35,717 nucleotides of DNA from an uncultured Bacteroidales bacterium (lineage in GTDB: Bacteria > Bacteroidota > Bacteroidia > Bacteroidales > Paludibacteraceae). The notes below the pieces were generated by a model. It had not been told where the DNA came from. It searched no databases and saw only the letters and a program-made list of their open reading frames with translations. The stretch spans positions 1-35,717 of the forward strand of contig CAMHOY010000019.1 in assembly GCA_946186915.1 (NCBI GenBank), written 5' to 3'. The position numbers were made by a program, and so were the translations under genes. Shown here in pieces: positions 1-6,786 of this stretch. How positions within the stretch are numbered: position 1 is the first letter of the stretch; each line of letters begins with the position of its first letter.

Positions 1-207
1 GCGGCAGGTCACAAGACCCTCATCCCGCAGGTCATCGAGGAGCTCAAGAAACTCGGCCGTCCGGATATCATGGTCACTGCCGGTGGTGTCATCCCCGCGC
101 AGGACTACGACTTCCTCTACAAAGCCGGCGTTGCCGCCATCTTCGGCCCGGGTACGCCTGTGGCATATTCAGCCAAAGTGGTTATGCAATTATTGATGCA
201 AGAGTAA
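1..207 (+). CDS. Methylmalonyl-CoA mutase large subunit, C-terminal end (5' part outside window)
   Basis: The open frame from base 1 encodes 68 residues and stops at 205-207. It reads as the end of the B12-binding domain of methylmalonyl-CoA mutase: [19 protein letters not shown], then [12 protein letters not shown] and an IFGPGT segment. The enzyme interconverts succinyl-CoA and methylmalonyl-CoA with adenosylcobalamin in the cytosol, the succinate/propionate route of Bacteroidales. The cobalamin-ligand DxHxxG motif would lie upstream of the window. The same 68 residues are encoded at 20967-21173. This copy presumably ends the intact gene, its tail supplied by the inserted island. A terminator follows at once. 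Confidence 0.93.
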   Translation, partial: AAGHKTLIPQVIEELKKLGRPDIMVTAGGVIPAQDYDFLYKAGVAAIFGPGTPVAYSAKVVMQLLMQE

Positions 208-229
208 TTCTTGTCTCTCTCGGATAATT

Positions 230-269
230 GAGGGCTGGTTACCTTTGGGTTCCAGCCCTCTTTATTTTT
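230..269 (+). terminator. Rho-independent terminator after the mutase gene
   Basis: A 9-bp perfect stem GAGGGCTGG (230-238) / CCAGCCCTC (252-260) is followed by a T-rich tract. It lies 22 bp after the mutase stop codon. The surrounding flank (208-307) is partly shared, inverted, with 20217-20312, so it belongs to the island end rather than to the native gene flank. Confidence 0.85.
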
Positions 270-296
270 GCCATTCCTCGTCTCGAAAATGAGTAT

Positions 297-548
297 CTCA
301 ACCGACAAATATTTATTATAAGTCGCTTCGCTCCAAAAAGGGGGAAAGAGAAGCGCTTCGCTTTTAAATAATTACTATCGGTCGGATGTAAACATTTTTG
401 CATAGTAGTTCGCTGTGTTCGTATTCTTTGCCTTTCCTCGTGTTGGCTTGCGGTGTAGGCGGATTACCGCTGCGCCGGTACTCTCTCCGCGTTCGTGCCG
501 TTTGGGTTCTCGTGTACGTCTCTATTTCATATTCGCCCGCCCGTAAAC
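297..548. other. Island left-end non-coding region
   Basis: No gene is supported here. The stretch contains CTCAACCGACA (297-307) and a purine-rich AAAAAGGGGGAAAGAGAA block (about 335-352). Both recur in inverted orientation near the right end (20217-20227 and about 20043-20062). Short GCTTCGC palindromes lie around 324-372. The open frame at 398-748 on the plus strand is low-complexity antisense to the lipoprotein gene and is not called. Confidence 0.5.
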
Positions 549-585
549 GAGAACGGAGCGACTCTTGTGAGCCGCTCCAATTCTC
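549..585 (-). terminator. Hairpin at the end of the lysis-like gene cluster
   Basis: GGAGCG (555-560) pairs with CGCTCC (573-578), with an outer GAGAA/TTCTC pairing. It overlaps the stop codon of the lipoprotein gene, so transcription of the 1275-to-584 cluster probably ends here. The downstream T-tract is weak, so this is a likely rather than certain terminator. Confidence 0.5.
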
Positions 586-769
586 ATTTCTTCACGCCCT
601 GATACTCCTCCACGGTCTTCGTGGTAATGGTGGTCGTAGTTTTCGTGCTGTCGCCTACCTGTGTGTAGGTCGCGGTCGTGCTGATCGTGCGCCAAGCCTT
701 GCAGCTCGTCATCCCCGCGCACACTGCGATACTAATAAGCGCTACTAATACAAATAACAGTTTCTTCAT
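584..769 (-). CDS. Small phage-type lipoprotein (possible outer spanin-like)
   Basis: 61 aa. A basic start (MKKLL) and a hydrophobic stretch (residues 5-19) lead to GMTSC, a lipobox with Cys at about residue 23, followed by a Thr-rich tail (TTTTITTKTVEEY). It is predicted to be exported and lipidated. The gene overlaps the DUF5675 gene by 38 bp in another frame and sits last in a three-gene cluster with a holin-like protein, so an Rz1/outer-spanin-like role in host lysis is plausible. That role rests on context and the lipobox only. A competing frame at 522-722 has no such features and was discarded. Confidence 0.6.
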   Translation of the reverse strand: MKKLLFVLVALISIAVCAGMTSCKAWRTISTTATYTQVGDSTKTTTTITTKTVEEYQGVKK

Positions 770-1085
770 TGTTCGCTTTGTTTTTGGTTAGATACTCGAT
801 GATTTTCTCTTTATTCCGCGCGCTCACCAGCACGCAGCCTTGGCTGTGTTCGGGGCGCGTGCCCGTGTGAATACGTATTCCGCTCCGTTTAGGGACTTTT
901 TCGATGAGCGGTAGGTTCTTTTTGAATTTTGGCGAGTACGTCACTGAGACTGGATAGGTGCCATCAGGTATGATGTAGTCCGCATTTTCGAGCGTTGCGA
1001 TTTCTCGTGGTACGCCGCCAAGAAACATCTTGCCCCATACCGCTTTAACTGCCTTGCTGGTTCGTATCAGGTGGATGGTTGCCAT
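732..1085 (-). CDS. DUF5675 family protein
   Basis: 117 aa. The sequence has the DUF5675 signature: an N-terminal strand containing WGKMF, the PDGTYPVSV segment, then IHTGTRPEHSQGCVLVS (about residues 74-90). The H...SxGC arrangement resembles the active-site motif of L,D-transpeptidase-like folds, but a catalytic role for DUF5675 is not something I can show. The family is common in Bacteroidetes prophages beside holins and lysozymes. It overlaps the holin-like gene by 41 bp and the lipoprotein by 38 bp, typical of compact phage lysis modules. Length is near the family norm. Confidence 0.75.
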   Translation of the reverse strand: MATIHLIRTSKAVKAVWGKMFLGGVPREIATLENADYIIPDGTYPVSVTYSPKFKKNLPLIEKVPKRSGIRIHTGTRPEHSQGCVLVSARNKEKIIEYLTKNKANNEETVICISSAY

Positions 1086-1275
1086 TTTTGTTCCGATATT
1101 TGTACGTGTAATCTATCCCAAACAGGGCTCCTGCAAAGGTTGCAACCTCGCCAAATCCGATGAGCAACGACTCATGAATCTGACCTTGTGGCGCTATGAA
1201 GATCCCGCAGAACAGCAATACCAGCCCTCCGATGGACAGTACCGCTGCTGTTATCAATTGTATATTAGGTTTCAT
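1045..1275 (-). CDS. Holin-like small membrane protein
   Basis: 76 aa with two predicted membrane segments (about residues 6-28 and 36-56) and a polar, charged C-terminus (KYRNKNGNHPP). The small two-helix layout next to DUF5675 and a small lipoprotein suggests a holin, but no family-specific motif was recognised. The start is supported by a strong Shine-Dalgarno, AAAGGAGG, ending about 6 nt before the ATG at 1275. That is notable because most Bacteroidales genes here lack a clear one. Confidence 0.6.
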   Translation of the reverse strand: MKPNIQLITAAVLSIGGLVLLFCGIFIAPQGQIHESLLIGFGEVATFAGALFGIDYTYKYRNKNGNHPPDTNQQGS

Positions 1276-1301
1276 TTATGCCTCCTTTCTCCTGCCCCAG
1301 T

Positions 1302-1336
1302 TCCCCTCCTTTTAGGGAGGGGTTAGGGGTAGGCTT
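1302..1336. repeat. Family-1 palindromic repeat, intergenic copy
   Basis: CCCCTCC-TTTT-AGGGAGGGG followed by TTAGGGGTAGGCTT. It shares the CCTCC hairpin and the GGTAGGCT end with copies inside three genes (21333-21370, 26601-26637, 32221-32258) and the longer copies at 3522-3604 and 34055-34133. It lies between the holin-like gene and the next phage gene. Confidence 0.75.
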
Positions 1337-1341
1337 TGCCG

Positions 1342-1722
1342 TTAGTGAACCGTGTTCAAACGGTCTGGCATGTTCACTTGGTGTGTGTTCTCATCGAAGC
1401 ACTTCCATGCCTTGCCGAACAGCCAACCTTTGTAGGTGGTGTACTTGAAGCTGGCACCAAGACTCTTGCGCTCCGCGATGAAGTCCATTTGGTCATATGT
1501 AAGGTGCATGAGGTTCATAGAACGCTCCAACGCAGCCTGACGAACAACCTTGAACTTGTAACGATGCTCCAGTTCCTCTGTGCTCGCCGGTGTGGTTCGG
1601 TCGCCGTGTACACTCGTGTACTTACGCTGACTCCACCGGCGATAATTGTAACACGTACGGTGTTTCTTCGAGATTTTGCCCGACAAGTGGTGTATCGGGT
1701 CTTCGTACTCTACTTGTGCCAT
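1342..1722 (-). CDS. Phage-type hypothetical protein, paralogue of the next gene
   Basis: 126 aa, basic, no membrane segment or recognised domain. Residues about 14-70 (LSGKISKKHR...TPASTEEL...KFKVVRQAALE) align with the neighbouring protein at 1779-2084 (YSGKICEHSD...TKPFTAEEL...KFRQARAAVKAL), so the two look like diverged tandem duplicates. Both lie in the phage-like block on the minus strand. Function unknown. Confidence 0.6.
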   Translation of the reverse strand: MAQVEYEDPIHHLSGKISKKHRTCYNYRRWSQRKYTSVHGDRTTPASTEELEHRYKFKVVRQAALERSMNLMHLTYDQMDFIAERKSLGASFKYTTYKGWLFGKAWKCFDENTHQVNMPDRLNTVH

Positions 1723-1778
1723 TGTCTAAATGTGTTTTTAGTTAATAACTCCGTGAATTAGGGTCGCAAAGCGGCGCA

Positions 1779-2084
1779 TTAAGCGCCTAACTTTGCGTAC
1801 TCCTGTGCGAACATGTACCCTTGCAGCGAAGAATACTTCTTTTGGTTCGCAAACGCCTCCGCGTAAGCAGCCTTCTGCTCGCTCGTCAGTGCCTTGACAG
1901 CTGCACGAGCCTGACGGAATTTCTCTTGACGAGCCAATTCCTCGGCGGTAAAGGGTTTGGTACGCGGGTTACAGATTTTACCGGTGTACAGGGTCTTACC
2001 TTTCTTTGCGAAATACACATCGCTGTGCTCACAAATCTTACCGCTGTAAGACTTCACCATCTCAATTGGATCATACTTAGCCAT
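1779..2084 (-). CDS. Phage-type hypothetical protein (SGKICEHSD...YTGKICNPRTKPF)
   Basis: 101 aa from the ATG at 2084. The frame opens further upstream (to 2126), but that extension is an AT-rich leader and the conserved-looking sequence begins MAKYDPIEMVKSYSGKICEH. The middle reads VYFAKKGKTLYTGKICNPRTKPF. The C-terminal half is helical and Ala/Gln/Lys-rich. I recall proteins of this type in Bacteroidales mobile regions but no assigned role. It is a diverged paralogue of the gene at 1342-1722. Function unknown. Confidence 0.65.
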   Translation of the reverse strand: MAKYDPIEMVKSYSGKICEHSDVYFAKKGKTLYTGKICNPRTKPFTAEELARQEKFRQARAAVKALTSEQKAAYAEAFANQKKYSSLQGYMFAQEYAKLGA

Positions 2085-2156
2085 ACTGATTGTGTTTTTT
2101 TTGTTAAACAATAATATTTTATCCATCGGCCAATGACCGATCTTTTTTCTTCAAAT

Positions 2157-2255
2157 GGGGTCCCCAAAACATTTTTAATTTTTGGGGAGTGCCGAGGCAT
2201 CGGTCGCCTGTCTATTTAGCGGAGCGGTATAGACCTTTGCGATCCGATTGCCGAC
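2157..2255. repeat. Family-2 structured repeat, copy A (intergenic)
   Basis: It begins GGGGTCCCC, then a hairpin CCCCAAAA...TTTTGGGG (2162-2186), then GAGTGCCGAGGCA. A bulged stem follows: GGCA-TCGG-TCGC (2197-2208) with GCGA-N-CCGA-N-TGCC (2240-2252). An apical hairpin GTCTAT/ATAGAC (2210-2215, 2229-2234) has TTAGCGGAG in its loop. The same layout with different paired bases occurs at 2539-2652 and 20117-20216. Confidence 0.75.
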
Positions 2256-2348
2256 AGCACCGGTTACGCTGACCTTGCGCTGCTCTTGCCGACGCGAATG
2301 ACAATATAAACAGCGAAACGCCGTACCTTCAACATTCTGCAAGAAAAA

Positions 2349-2372
2349 GGCGGGATTTTTTCATTTCCCGCC
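2349..2372 (-). terminator. Rho-independent terminator
   Basis: GGCGGGA (2349-2355) pairs with TCCCGCC (2366-2372). Reading the minus strand, a TTTTTCTT run follows the stem. It sits just beyond the stop codon of the gene at 2380-2868 and ends that transcript. Confidence 0.8.
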
Positions 2373-2379
2373 CCTTTCT

Positions 2380-2868
2380 CTAACATTCGCAAAATACGAT
2401 GGGGTAATCATCTGGATTGTAATCCACCTCTGGGTATCCAGGCAAGTCAGGGGTTGGCTGGCACACCTCTATTCGAATCTCCTCACGACACTCTTGTATC
2501 GTTCGCAGATAATCGGTAACCGCTTTTTCTATTTCATCGGGGTCCCCAGAGTAAACCGAAGCCGTAGGCTGTTTGCTATGGGGAGAGCGGAGGCACAAGT
2601 CGCTTTTACCAATTAGCGGAGTGGTTTGGTCTTCGCGAGCTTGTTGCCGAACGCGACTCTCGCTTTTCCACTGCCACCCGCAGTGCCTGCCTTGAATACA
2701 TATCCCGCGCAAACTAATCGTCACGCGATAGATTAACTCCAACGGCAGATGCTCGTTCAAAACGAAAACCTCTCCAAGTAACCGATTTCCTGTCAGATGA
2801 TTTATTTCCCACACTTCGCAGTGGCTGCCCGATATGAACGAGCGCGTTTTAATTAACTTCAATAACAT
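2380..2868 (-). CDS. Phage-type hypothetical protein with an in-frame palindromic repeat
   Basis: 162 aa. Residues 1-70 and 111-162 look like normal protein: the first part is hydrophobic/beta-like, the last part acidic, ending IEVCQPTPDLPGYPEVDYNPDDYPIVFCEC. Residues about 71-110 (SRVRQQAREDQTT...SVYSGDP) are encoded by a complete family-2 repeat read through without a stop. The unmodified protein was probably about 120 aa. It overlaps the upstream HTH-like gene by 20 bp. No domain recognised. Confidence 0.6.
   Translation of the reverse strand: MLLKLIKTRSFISGSHCEVWEINHLTGNRLLGEVFVLNEHLPLELIYRVTISLRGICIQGRHCGWQWKSESRVRQQAREDQTTPLIGKSDLCLRSPHSKQPTASVYSGDPDEIEKAVTDYLRTIQECREEIRIEVCQPTPDLPGYPEVDYNPDDYPIVFCEC
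2539..2652. repeat. Family-2 structured repeat, copy B (inside a gene)
   Basis: GGGGTCCCC (2539-2547) opens a hairpin CCCCA...TGGGG with internal AGCC/GGCT pairing. GAGAGCGGAGGCA follows, then a stem GGCA-CAAG-TCGC with GCGA-N-CTTG-N-TGCC, capped by ACCA/TGGT around ATTAGCGGAG. The stem differs in sequence from copy A but keeps pairing and the two single-base bulges. It lies antisense to, and in frame within, the gene at 2380-2868. Confidence 0.75.
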
Positions 2869-3061
2869 AGTGCTCTGTGATAATTTGCACCGCTCCAGGC
2901 GGTAAAATGTGTTGATTTTTCTTTAGTTTGAACGGAGCCAATTGGGTTTGGATATACGGGTCTCTCAACCATTCATAGAATGTTCTGTACGATACACCCG
3001 CTGCCTTCGCCAACTCCGATTTACTCATCGCTCTCATATCAAAAGTTGAATTTCCTTTCAA
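2849..3061 (-). CDS. Small helix-turn-helix protein
   Basis: 70 aa. Residues 11-35 (MSKSELAKAAGVSYRTFYEW) form a clear helix-turn-helix of the type that starts small Bacteroidetes phage or mobile-element proteins. The tail runs LKKNQHILPPGAVQIITEHYVIEVN. It probably binds DNA, as a small regulator or excision-type factor. It overlaps both neighbours (20 bp downstream, 23 bp upstream), so it is translated with them. No target site could be assigned. Confidence 0.65.
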   Translation of the reverse strand: MKGNSTFDMRAMSKSELAKAAGVSYRTFYEWLRDPYIQTQLAPFKLKKNQHILPPGAVQIITEHYVIEVN

Positions 3062-3401
3062 TCTTCAGTTTGAGTGCTCGCGCCTCTTCCAGCGTGTAAA
3101 TGCCTGCCAGCCCTTTGTACCACGCCACCACCATCTTCGTGGTTTTCATCACATCGTCAATGAGTGGTGAACCGTTGTAGTTCGTTGGCTCTGCATCGCG
3201 GGCATTCACTATCGCGTACCAAGGGTTAGCTTCCACCGGCTTACCGCATTTCTTTCGGTCTCTAATGAGCCTGTAGATGCGGTGTTGCATGTCCAGCGAA
3301 CAAGCGTTCCAAAGCACGGTCTCGCATTTATTCCGCATGTTCCAGAACTCCTTCGGCGGATTTAGCAACTCCCAAAGATATTCAAATGAACTTTTATCCA
3401 T
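3039..3401 (-). CDS. Phage-type hypothetical protein
   Basis: 120 aa, largely helical, no membrane segment. It has conspicuous Trp residues (YLWELL, FWNM, LWNAC, NPWYAIV, VVAWYKGL). It is first in an overlapping three-gene run (3401 to 2380). I do not recognise the family. Its position next to a small HTH protein in a phage-like block suggests a DNA-metabolism or regulatory role, which is inference. Confidence 0.55.
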   Translation of the reverse strand: MDKSSFEYLWELLNPPKEFWNMRNKCETVLWNACSLDMQHRIYRLIRDRKKCGKPVEANPWYAIVNARDAEPTNYNGSPLIDDVMKTTKMVVAWYKGLAGIYTLEEARALKLKIERKFNF

Positions 3402-3521
3402 CGTTCAACATTAAACATTAAACGTTAAACATTCTTGATGATGAGTACTAACTATGCAGAATACGTCATCATCATCATTTCTTTTTTCTTTTATTGACCT
3501 TTTCTTTTGTCTTTGCCCGCC
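3402..3521. repeat. Simple tandem repeats between phage-type genes
   Basis: 3403-3434 is made of AACATTAA/ATTAAAC units. A similar tract precedes the ferredoxin gene at 32408-32440. Next come GATGATGA and TCATCATC segments (about 3436-3476) that could fold into a hairpin, and a T-rich stretch. No gene is supported. Confidence 0.5.
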
Positions 3522-3604
3522 CTTCACCCCTCCTTTTACGGGTGAAGAGCTCTGCTCGATCGGACTGCCGGTGGCCGTCCGTAGAACATTGTTGGGGTAG
3601 GCTT
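3522..3604. repeat. Family-1 palindromic repeat, long intergenic copy
   Basis: CTTCACCC...GGGTGAAG hairpin around CCTCC, then GAGCTCTGCTCGATCGGAC...GTCCGTAGAAC and GTTGGGGTAGGCT. The reverse complement of 34055-34133 has the same order with changed but still paired bases, for example CGGAC/GTCCG here against CGTCC/GGACG there. The same repeat is therefore present in island and chromosome. Confidence 0.75.
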
Positions 3605-4045
3605 TTAGTCAATACATTTGACGGTGTAGTCGATGGAATCCGGCTCGATGTTCGGGTGCGTAATCGGGAACGCATCCTTAATCGCCTTAAGCGCCTTGGT
3701 GATGGCAGACGATTTCGCCTTCAGGTCTTTCTGCTCGGCTGTCTTCTGACGGAACGTCACACCTTCCGGCATAGTGTACTTCTGCGGCTTGCCAACGAAA
3801 TCGTACTCATCCGTGCGCTGAGCCTCGAACTTGTAGCCCTCATGCAAGAACTGCCCCTTGGGGATACCGAGTTTCGCCAGTTCAGCCTTCGCCAGTTCCG
3901 TCGCTTCCGGCTCCAGTTCCTCGATACGTGCCTTGCACGATTCAATCAGTTGACGCATTGCACGAGTCTCTACCAGTGCATCAGCACCATTCAAATTTAC
4001 GTTATTTGCCTCAATGAGGGCTTGTCTCAAATCAATTGCTTTCAT
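3605..4045 (-). CDS. Phage-type hypothetical protein, coiled-coil N-terminal half
   Basis: 146 aa. Residues 1-60 are helical and charged (ALVETRAMRQLIESCKARIEELEPEATELAKAEL). The rest has YKFEAQRTDEYDFVGKPQKYTMPEGVTFRQKTAEQ and a Lys-rich helix. No catalytic motif was seen. The codon use and position match the phage-like block. A role in phage replication or tail assembly cannot be told from sequence. Start at ATG 4045 (MKAIDLRQAL). Confidence 0.6.
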   Translation of the reverse strand: MKAIDLRQALIEANNVNLNGADALVETRAMRQLIESCKARIEELEPEATELAKAELAKLGIPKGQFLHEGYKFEAQRTDEYDFVGKPQKYTMPEGVTFRQKTAEQKDLKAKSSAITKALKAIKDAFPITHPNIEPDSIDYTVKCID

Positions 4046-4133
4046 TGTTTTTCTAATTTTAAAGTTTCGTTAATTGTTAGGGTTACTATCCCGTTTTCTT
4101 TGTTCTGTGCGCGGACCTTTAGTGCCGCGTTTG

Positions 4134-4544
4134 TCACTTTGTCCTTTGTCCCGACATCCGATGTCGGCGTTTAGTAGCACGTCTGCGGTTCTCGTCAGGA
4201 GTGACGTACTCGAGGTTGGAGACAGCGCAGTTGCGGATGTTGCCATCTTTGTGGTCGAGTTCGAAGCCCTCGGGTCGTGGTCCTATCCAAGCTTTGGCGA
4301 CGAGGATGTGGCAGTACGGAGCTCCGATGAAGTTGCACATCCGCGGGTAGTTGGAATGGACGTTGGGTTTGGAATGGAAGTTCTTGGTTTGGTAGTAATG
4401 AACTTCGTTGAGCCCTCTGGATGAGAGGGAGAAGAACCTGCCCTGTTCGGAGCAATAGAGTTTGGCGATGCCTACTCGCGGGATTGCGTCCTCGCAGAAG
4501 CGGATCTCTGTGCCATCAGGCAGAAATAATTTTAATTGAATCAT
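4134..4544 (-). CDS. HNH endonuclease (HNH_3 type)
   Basis: 136 aa. The C-terminal third has the homing-type HNH signature: CHILVAKAWIGPRPEGFELDHKDGNIRNC followed by SNLEYVTPDENRRRA (about residues 78-122), with the LDHKDG...N...N core that binds the metal. The N-terminal half is beta-rich and may recognise DNA. Such genes are usually phage-encoded homing or free-standing endonucleases. It is full length for the family. No intron is evident beside it. Confidence 0.85.
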   Translation of the reverse strand: MIQLKLFLPDGTEIRFCEDAIPRVGIAKLYCSEQGRFFSLSSRGLNEVHYYQTKNFHSKPNVHSNYPRMCNFIGAPYCHILVAKAWIGPRPEGFELDHKDGNIRNCAVSNLEYVTPDENRRRATKRRHRMSGQRTK

Positions 4545-4790
4545 ATAGGATGTTGAGGCTGCGGTTTACTGAAATCAACGTTGATTGTCAGTGTGCAACC
4601 TACACCCTACGCCGAAACACCCCTTTTTTTTCGGCACTAATTTCGGCACTAAACATGAAAAAAGCCCATCCGAGAACTCCGAACGGGCACAAAAAGAAAA
4701 GCGGGAAACCCTGTAAAATCAAGGTCTCCCGCATAAAATGCAAAAAAAATGATTTTTTTCTTTCGGCTGCCGAAGAAACTGCCGAAATTT
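4545..4790. other. Repeat- and hairpin-rich non-coding region between phage block and accessory region
   Basis: It holds a perfect tandem 12-bp repeat TTTCGGCACTAA (4629-4640 and 4641-4652), a GCCC...GGGC hairpin (4663-4687), a GCGGGA/TCCCGC hairpin (4701-4732), and TTCGGCTGCCGAA with another GCCGAAA (4761-4789). The hairpins probably terminate transcripts from the 5762 side. The region marks the seam between the phage-like genes and the accessory genes. The plus-strand open frame across it has no recognisable protein and is not called. Confidence 0.5.
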
Positions 4791-5762
4791 TTAGTCAAAA
4801 TCGACGTCTAAATAGAGGACGTCAAGGCACTTTTGAATGTTCGGCAAGTGCCTTAGCGCATCCTTTCCTTTGTGTAAACCGGTCAGATATTTGCCATTTT
4901 TATCCACAAAGTGCGCTTCTAATATCGGATTGATGTTGTACGATTGCGGAACTATTATCTTCTGCTGTTCCTCCATCTTTTTGAATAGATATGCCAGCGT
5001 TCCTTTACCGACCTTTCCCGTCCAAACAATCTTCGTGTTGTTGGGCATACCGCTAAACAGATTACTGAATGCATCGGGCTGCGTGTCTTTCGGAATCCAT
5101 CCGAACTCGATTAGCTTCTGTCGTAGCAAATTGACATGCCCCACATTGATGTCGGCCATGCAGAACGTCATATAGTTCTTGGTTAATTGCACCTCTTTCT
5201 TTGGTTCTTCACGAGGTTGCTCTTCCAAATATGGAATATTAGAGAACGATTGTTGAATATCATCAAAGATGAATTCCTCTGATTGCATATAGTTCGTTAA
5301 CCATTGTGCTATCTGAGCATCGTACTTCTCCAAGCCATCCATCATTTCCTCCAATTGCTGTTCGGGAACATTATTCTCCGGCAAATAGATCTGTCGGAAT
5401 AATGATTTGGCAAGATCTTGGTAGAATTCAATGTGAGACGTAGCTAGTACAGATGCTAATGTTCCAATGATAGTGGCAGTGATGCAGTCCAGTTCTTTAG
5501 CCGGAATGGATGTATTCTGCATCTTAAAGTCTTGGCGAGTGTTGCGATATAGTTTATCCCATTGAATGTCCTGCTGGTTCGCTTTAAGTTGATCTATTAA
5601 ATAGATAACCTCAGCGAAAATCTGCTCTTGCCGCAGTTGATATTTTTCAGTTATCTCGCAGCAAGAGCAACAGGCATCATATATCACTTGGTAAAGGATA
5701 TGTGATGAGTACGCCTTACGAATTTCTGTGAGGTGTTTTGGACGGAACGCGTTTACCATCAA
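4791..5762 (-). CDS. Hypothetical protein, 323 aa
   Basis: Two-part protein. The N-terminal 190 residues are helical, with a CCSCC cluster at about residues 31-35 and a long hydrophobic helix TATIIGTLASVLATSHI. After an acidic linker (EEQPREEPKKE), a C-terminal domain follows with FCMADINVGHVNLLRQKL, GWIPKDTQ, WTGKVGKGTLAYLFKKM and a terminal KCLDVLYLDVDFD. I recall similar C-termini in Bacteroidales mobile-element proteins but cannot name the family. It overlaps the preceding gene by 47 bp, implying coupled translation. It does not carry the WYL-type operator. Confidence 0.65.
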   Translation of the reverse strand: MMVNAFRPKHLTEIRKAYSSHILYQVIYDACCSCCEITEKYQLRQEQIFAEVIYLIDQLKANQQDIQWDKLYRNTRQDFKMQNTSIPAKELDCITATIIGTLASVLATSHIEFYQDLAKSLFRQIYLPENNVPEQQLEEMMDGLEKYDAQIAQWLTNYMQSEEFIFDDIQQSFSNIPYLEEQPREEPKKEVQLTKNYMTFCMADINVGHVNLLRQKLIEFGWIPKDTQPDAFSNLFSGMPNNTKIVWTGKVGKGTLAYLFKKMEEQQKIIVPQSYNINPILEAHFVDKNGKYLTGLHKGKDALRHLPNIQKCLDVLYLDVDFD

Positions 5763-6756
5763 CGTATATCTTTGATTGTTCGTTTACGAAATCACACCAA
5801 TAGATGAGACCGTACCTTTCGCCCTCATTGAATTCCAATTCTGACCAGTTAAGACGGAAAGCGTTCAGCAGTTTCTCTTCCATCGGGAACATAGCGCGTA
5901 CCAAGTCATCACACCGATAGAGACCATAATCACGAAAATAGACGTGCAAGTGGTAAGAGGAGTTTTTGCAAACACGGATGATGTTCGCAAGGTCATCTGC
6001 ATTCTTCTCAATGGCTTCTCTATCTGCATTCTCATAGTCCATCGTGATACAGGTCTTTACCGCGTTGGTCAATTTCGCCAAGTTTGCCAGTTGTTTGATA
6101 TATCCTTTGGGATTCTGAATGCGACTACCGGCAGCTATTTTCTTTTGGTTCGGGAACACGAACGACAAACGCGTGATAGCATCGCCGTTCTTATCGCATT
6201 GCGCGTGACAGAACTCCCATATTCTGGAAGTACGCATTTTGGCTGATATGGTCAGTTCCAGTTCTATGGCGTCGCGTTCAAACTGACGATTGAAATTCTC
6301 TTGCAATAGTTTGCGTACAGCATTCGGATCGCCGAAAGCAGAATTCTTCTGGATAGCCATTTGCGGTATTTCTCCACGATTATCCACTACTACGTAGCAA
6401 TAGGGATTGGAATCTTCCGTTATTTCCTCATAGTCCTGAATGCCGTTCGTTGTAGTCTCAGCCGGTTTTACGAGTTTCTTGTGTTTGATGTTATTGATAC
6501 GCAGCAGGTACACGCCGTCGTGCGTGGAGAGGATATCGTTCGGATAATCGACAACAATTACGCCATGACGATCAAGTTTAACAAGGCTAAGTTTTCTTCC
6601 TTCAAAAAATGAGCCGAATAATTCATTAGCTTTCTTCAGTGCCATTTCTTGGCTCATTGCCGGTTCCACCAATCGTTGTCCAGCCGCGAAGATGTCCACA
6701 TCATAAATCGCAAACTGATTGATTGCGGCTTTTTTATCTTGTTTTTGTTTTGCCAT
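5716..6756 (-). CDS. Hypothetical protein, 346 aa, partner of the 323-aa protein
   Basis: Starts MAKQKQDKKAAINQFAIYDVDIFAAGQ. It has a mixed alpha/beta N-terminal half, a middle with RNFNRQFERDAIELELTISAK-like strands, and a helical stretch with YIKQLANLAKLTNAVKTCI. No known motif. The 47-bp overlap with the next gene and the 30-bp gap from the AAA_14 gene upstream suggest one transcript of three genes starting at the 7998 promoter. An active pair of proteins under an AAA_14 neighbour is possible but unproven. Confidence 0.65.
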   Translation of the reverse strand: MAKQKQDKKAAINQFAIYDVDIFAAGQRLVEPAMSQEMALKKANELFGSFFEGRKLSLVKLDRHGVIVVDYPNDILSTHDGVYLLRINNIKHKKLVKPAETTTNGIQDYEEITEDSNPYCYVVVDNRGEIPQMAIQKNSAFGDPNAVRKLLQENFNRQFERDAIELELTISAKMRTSRIWEFCHAQCDKNGDAITRLSFVFPNQKKIAAGSRIQNPKGYIKQLANLAKLTNAVKTCITMDYENADREAIEKNADDLANIIRVCKNSSYHLHVYFRDYGLYRCDDLVRAMFPMEEKLLNAFRLNWSELEFNEGERYGLIYWCDFVNEQSKIYVDGKRVPSKTPHRNS

Positions 6757-6786
6757 AGTATTTTGTGAATTTTATCAACCTAATCT

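Noticed and set aside
398..748. 116-codon plus-strand frame at the island left end
   Set aside because: Overlaps the lipoprotein and DUF5675 genes in antisense, has low-complexity composition and no ribosome site.
3403..3434. Short regular repeats that could suggest a CRISPR array
   Set aside because: Units are 7-8 bp with no spacers, so they are microsatellites. No cas gene is present.
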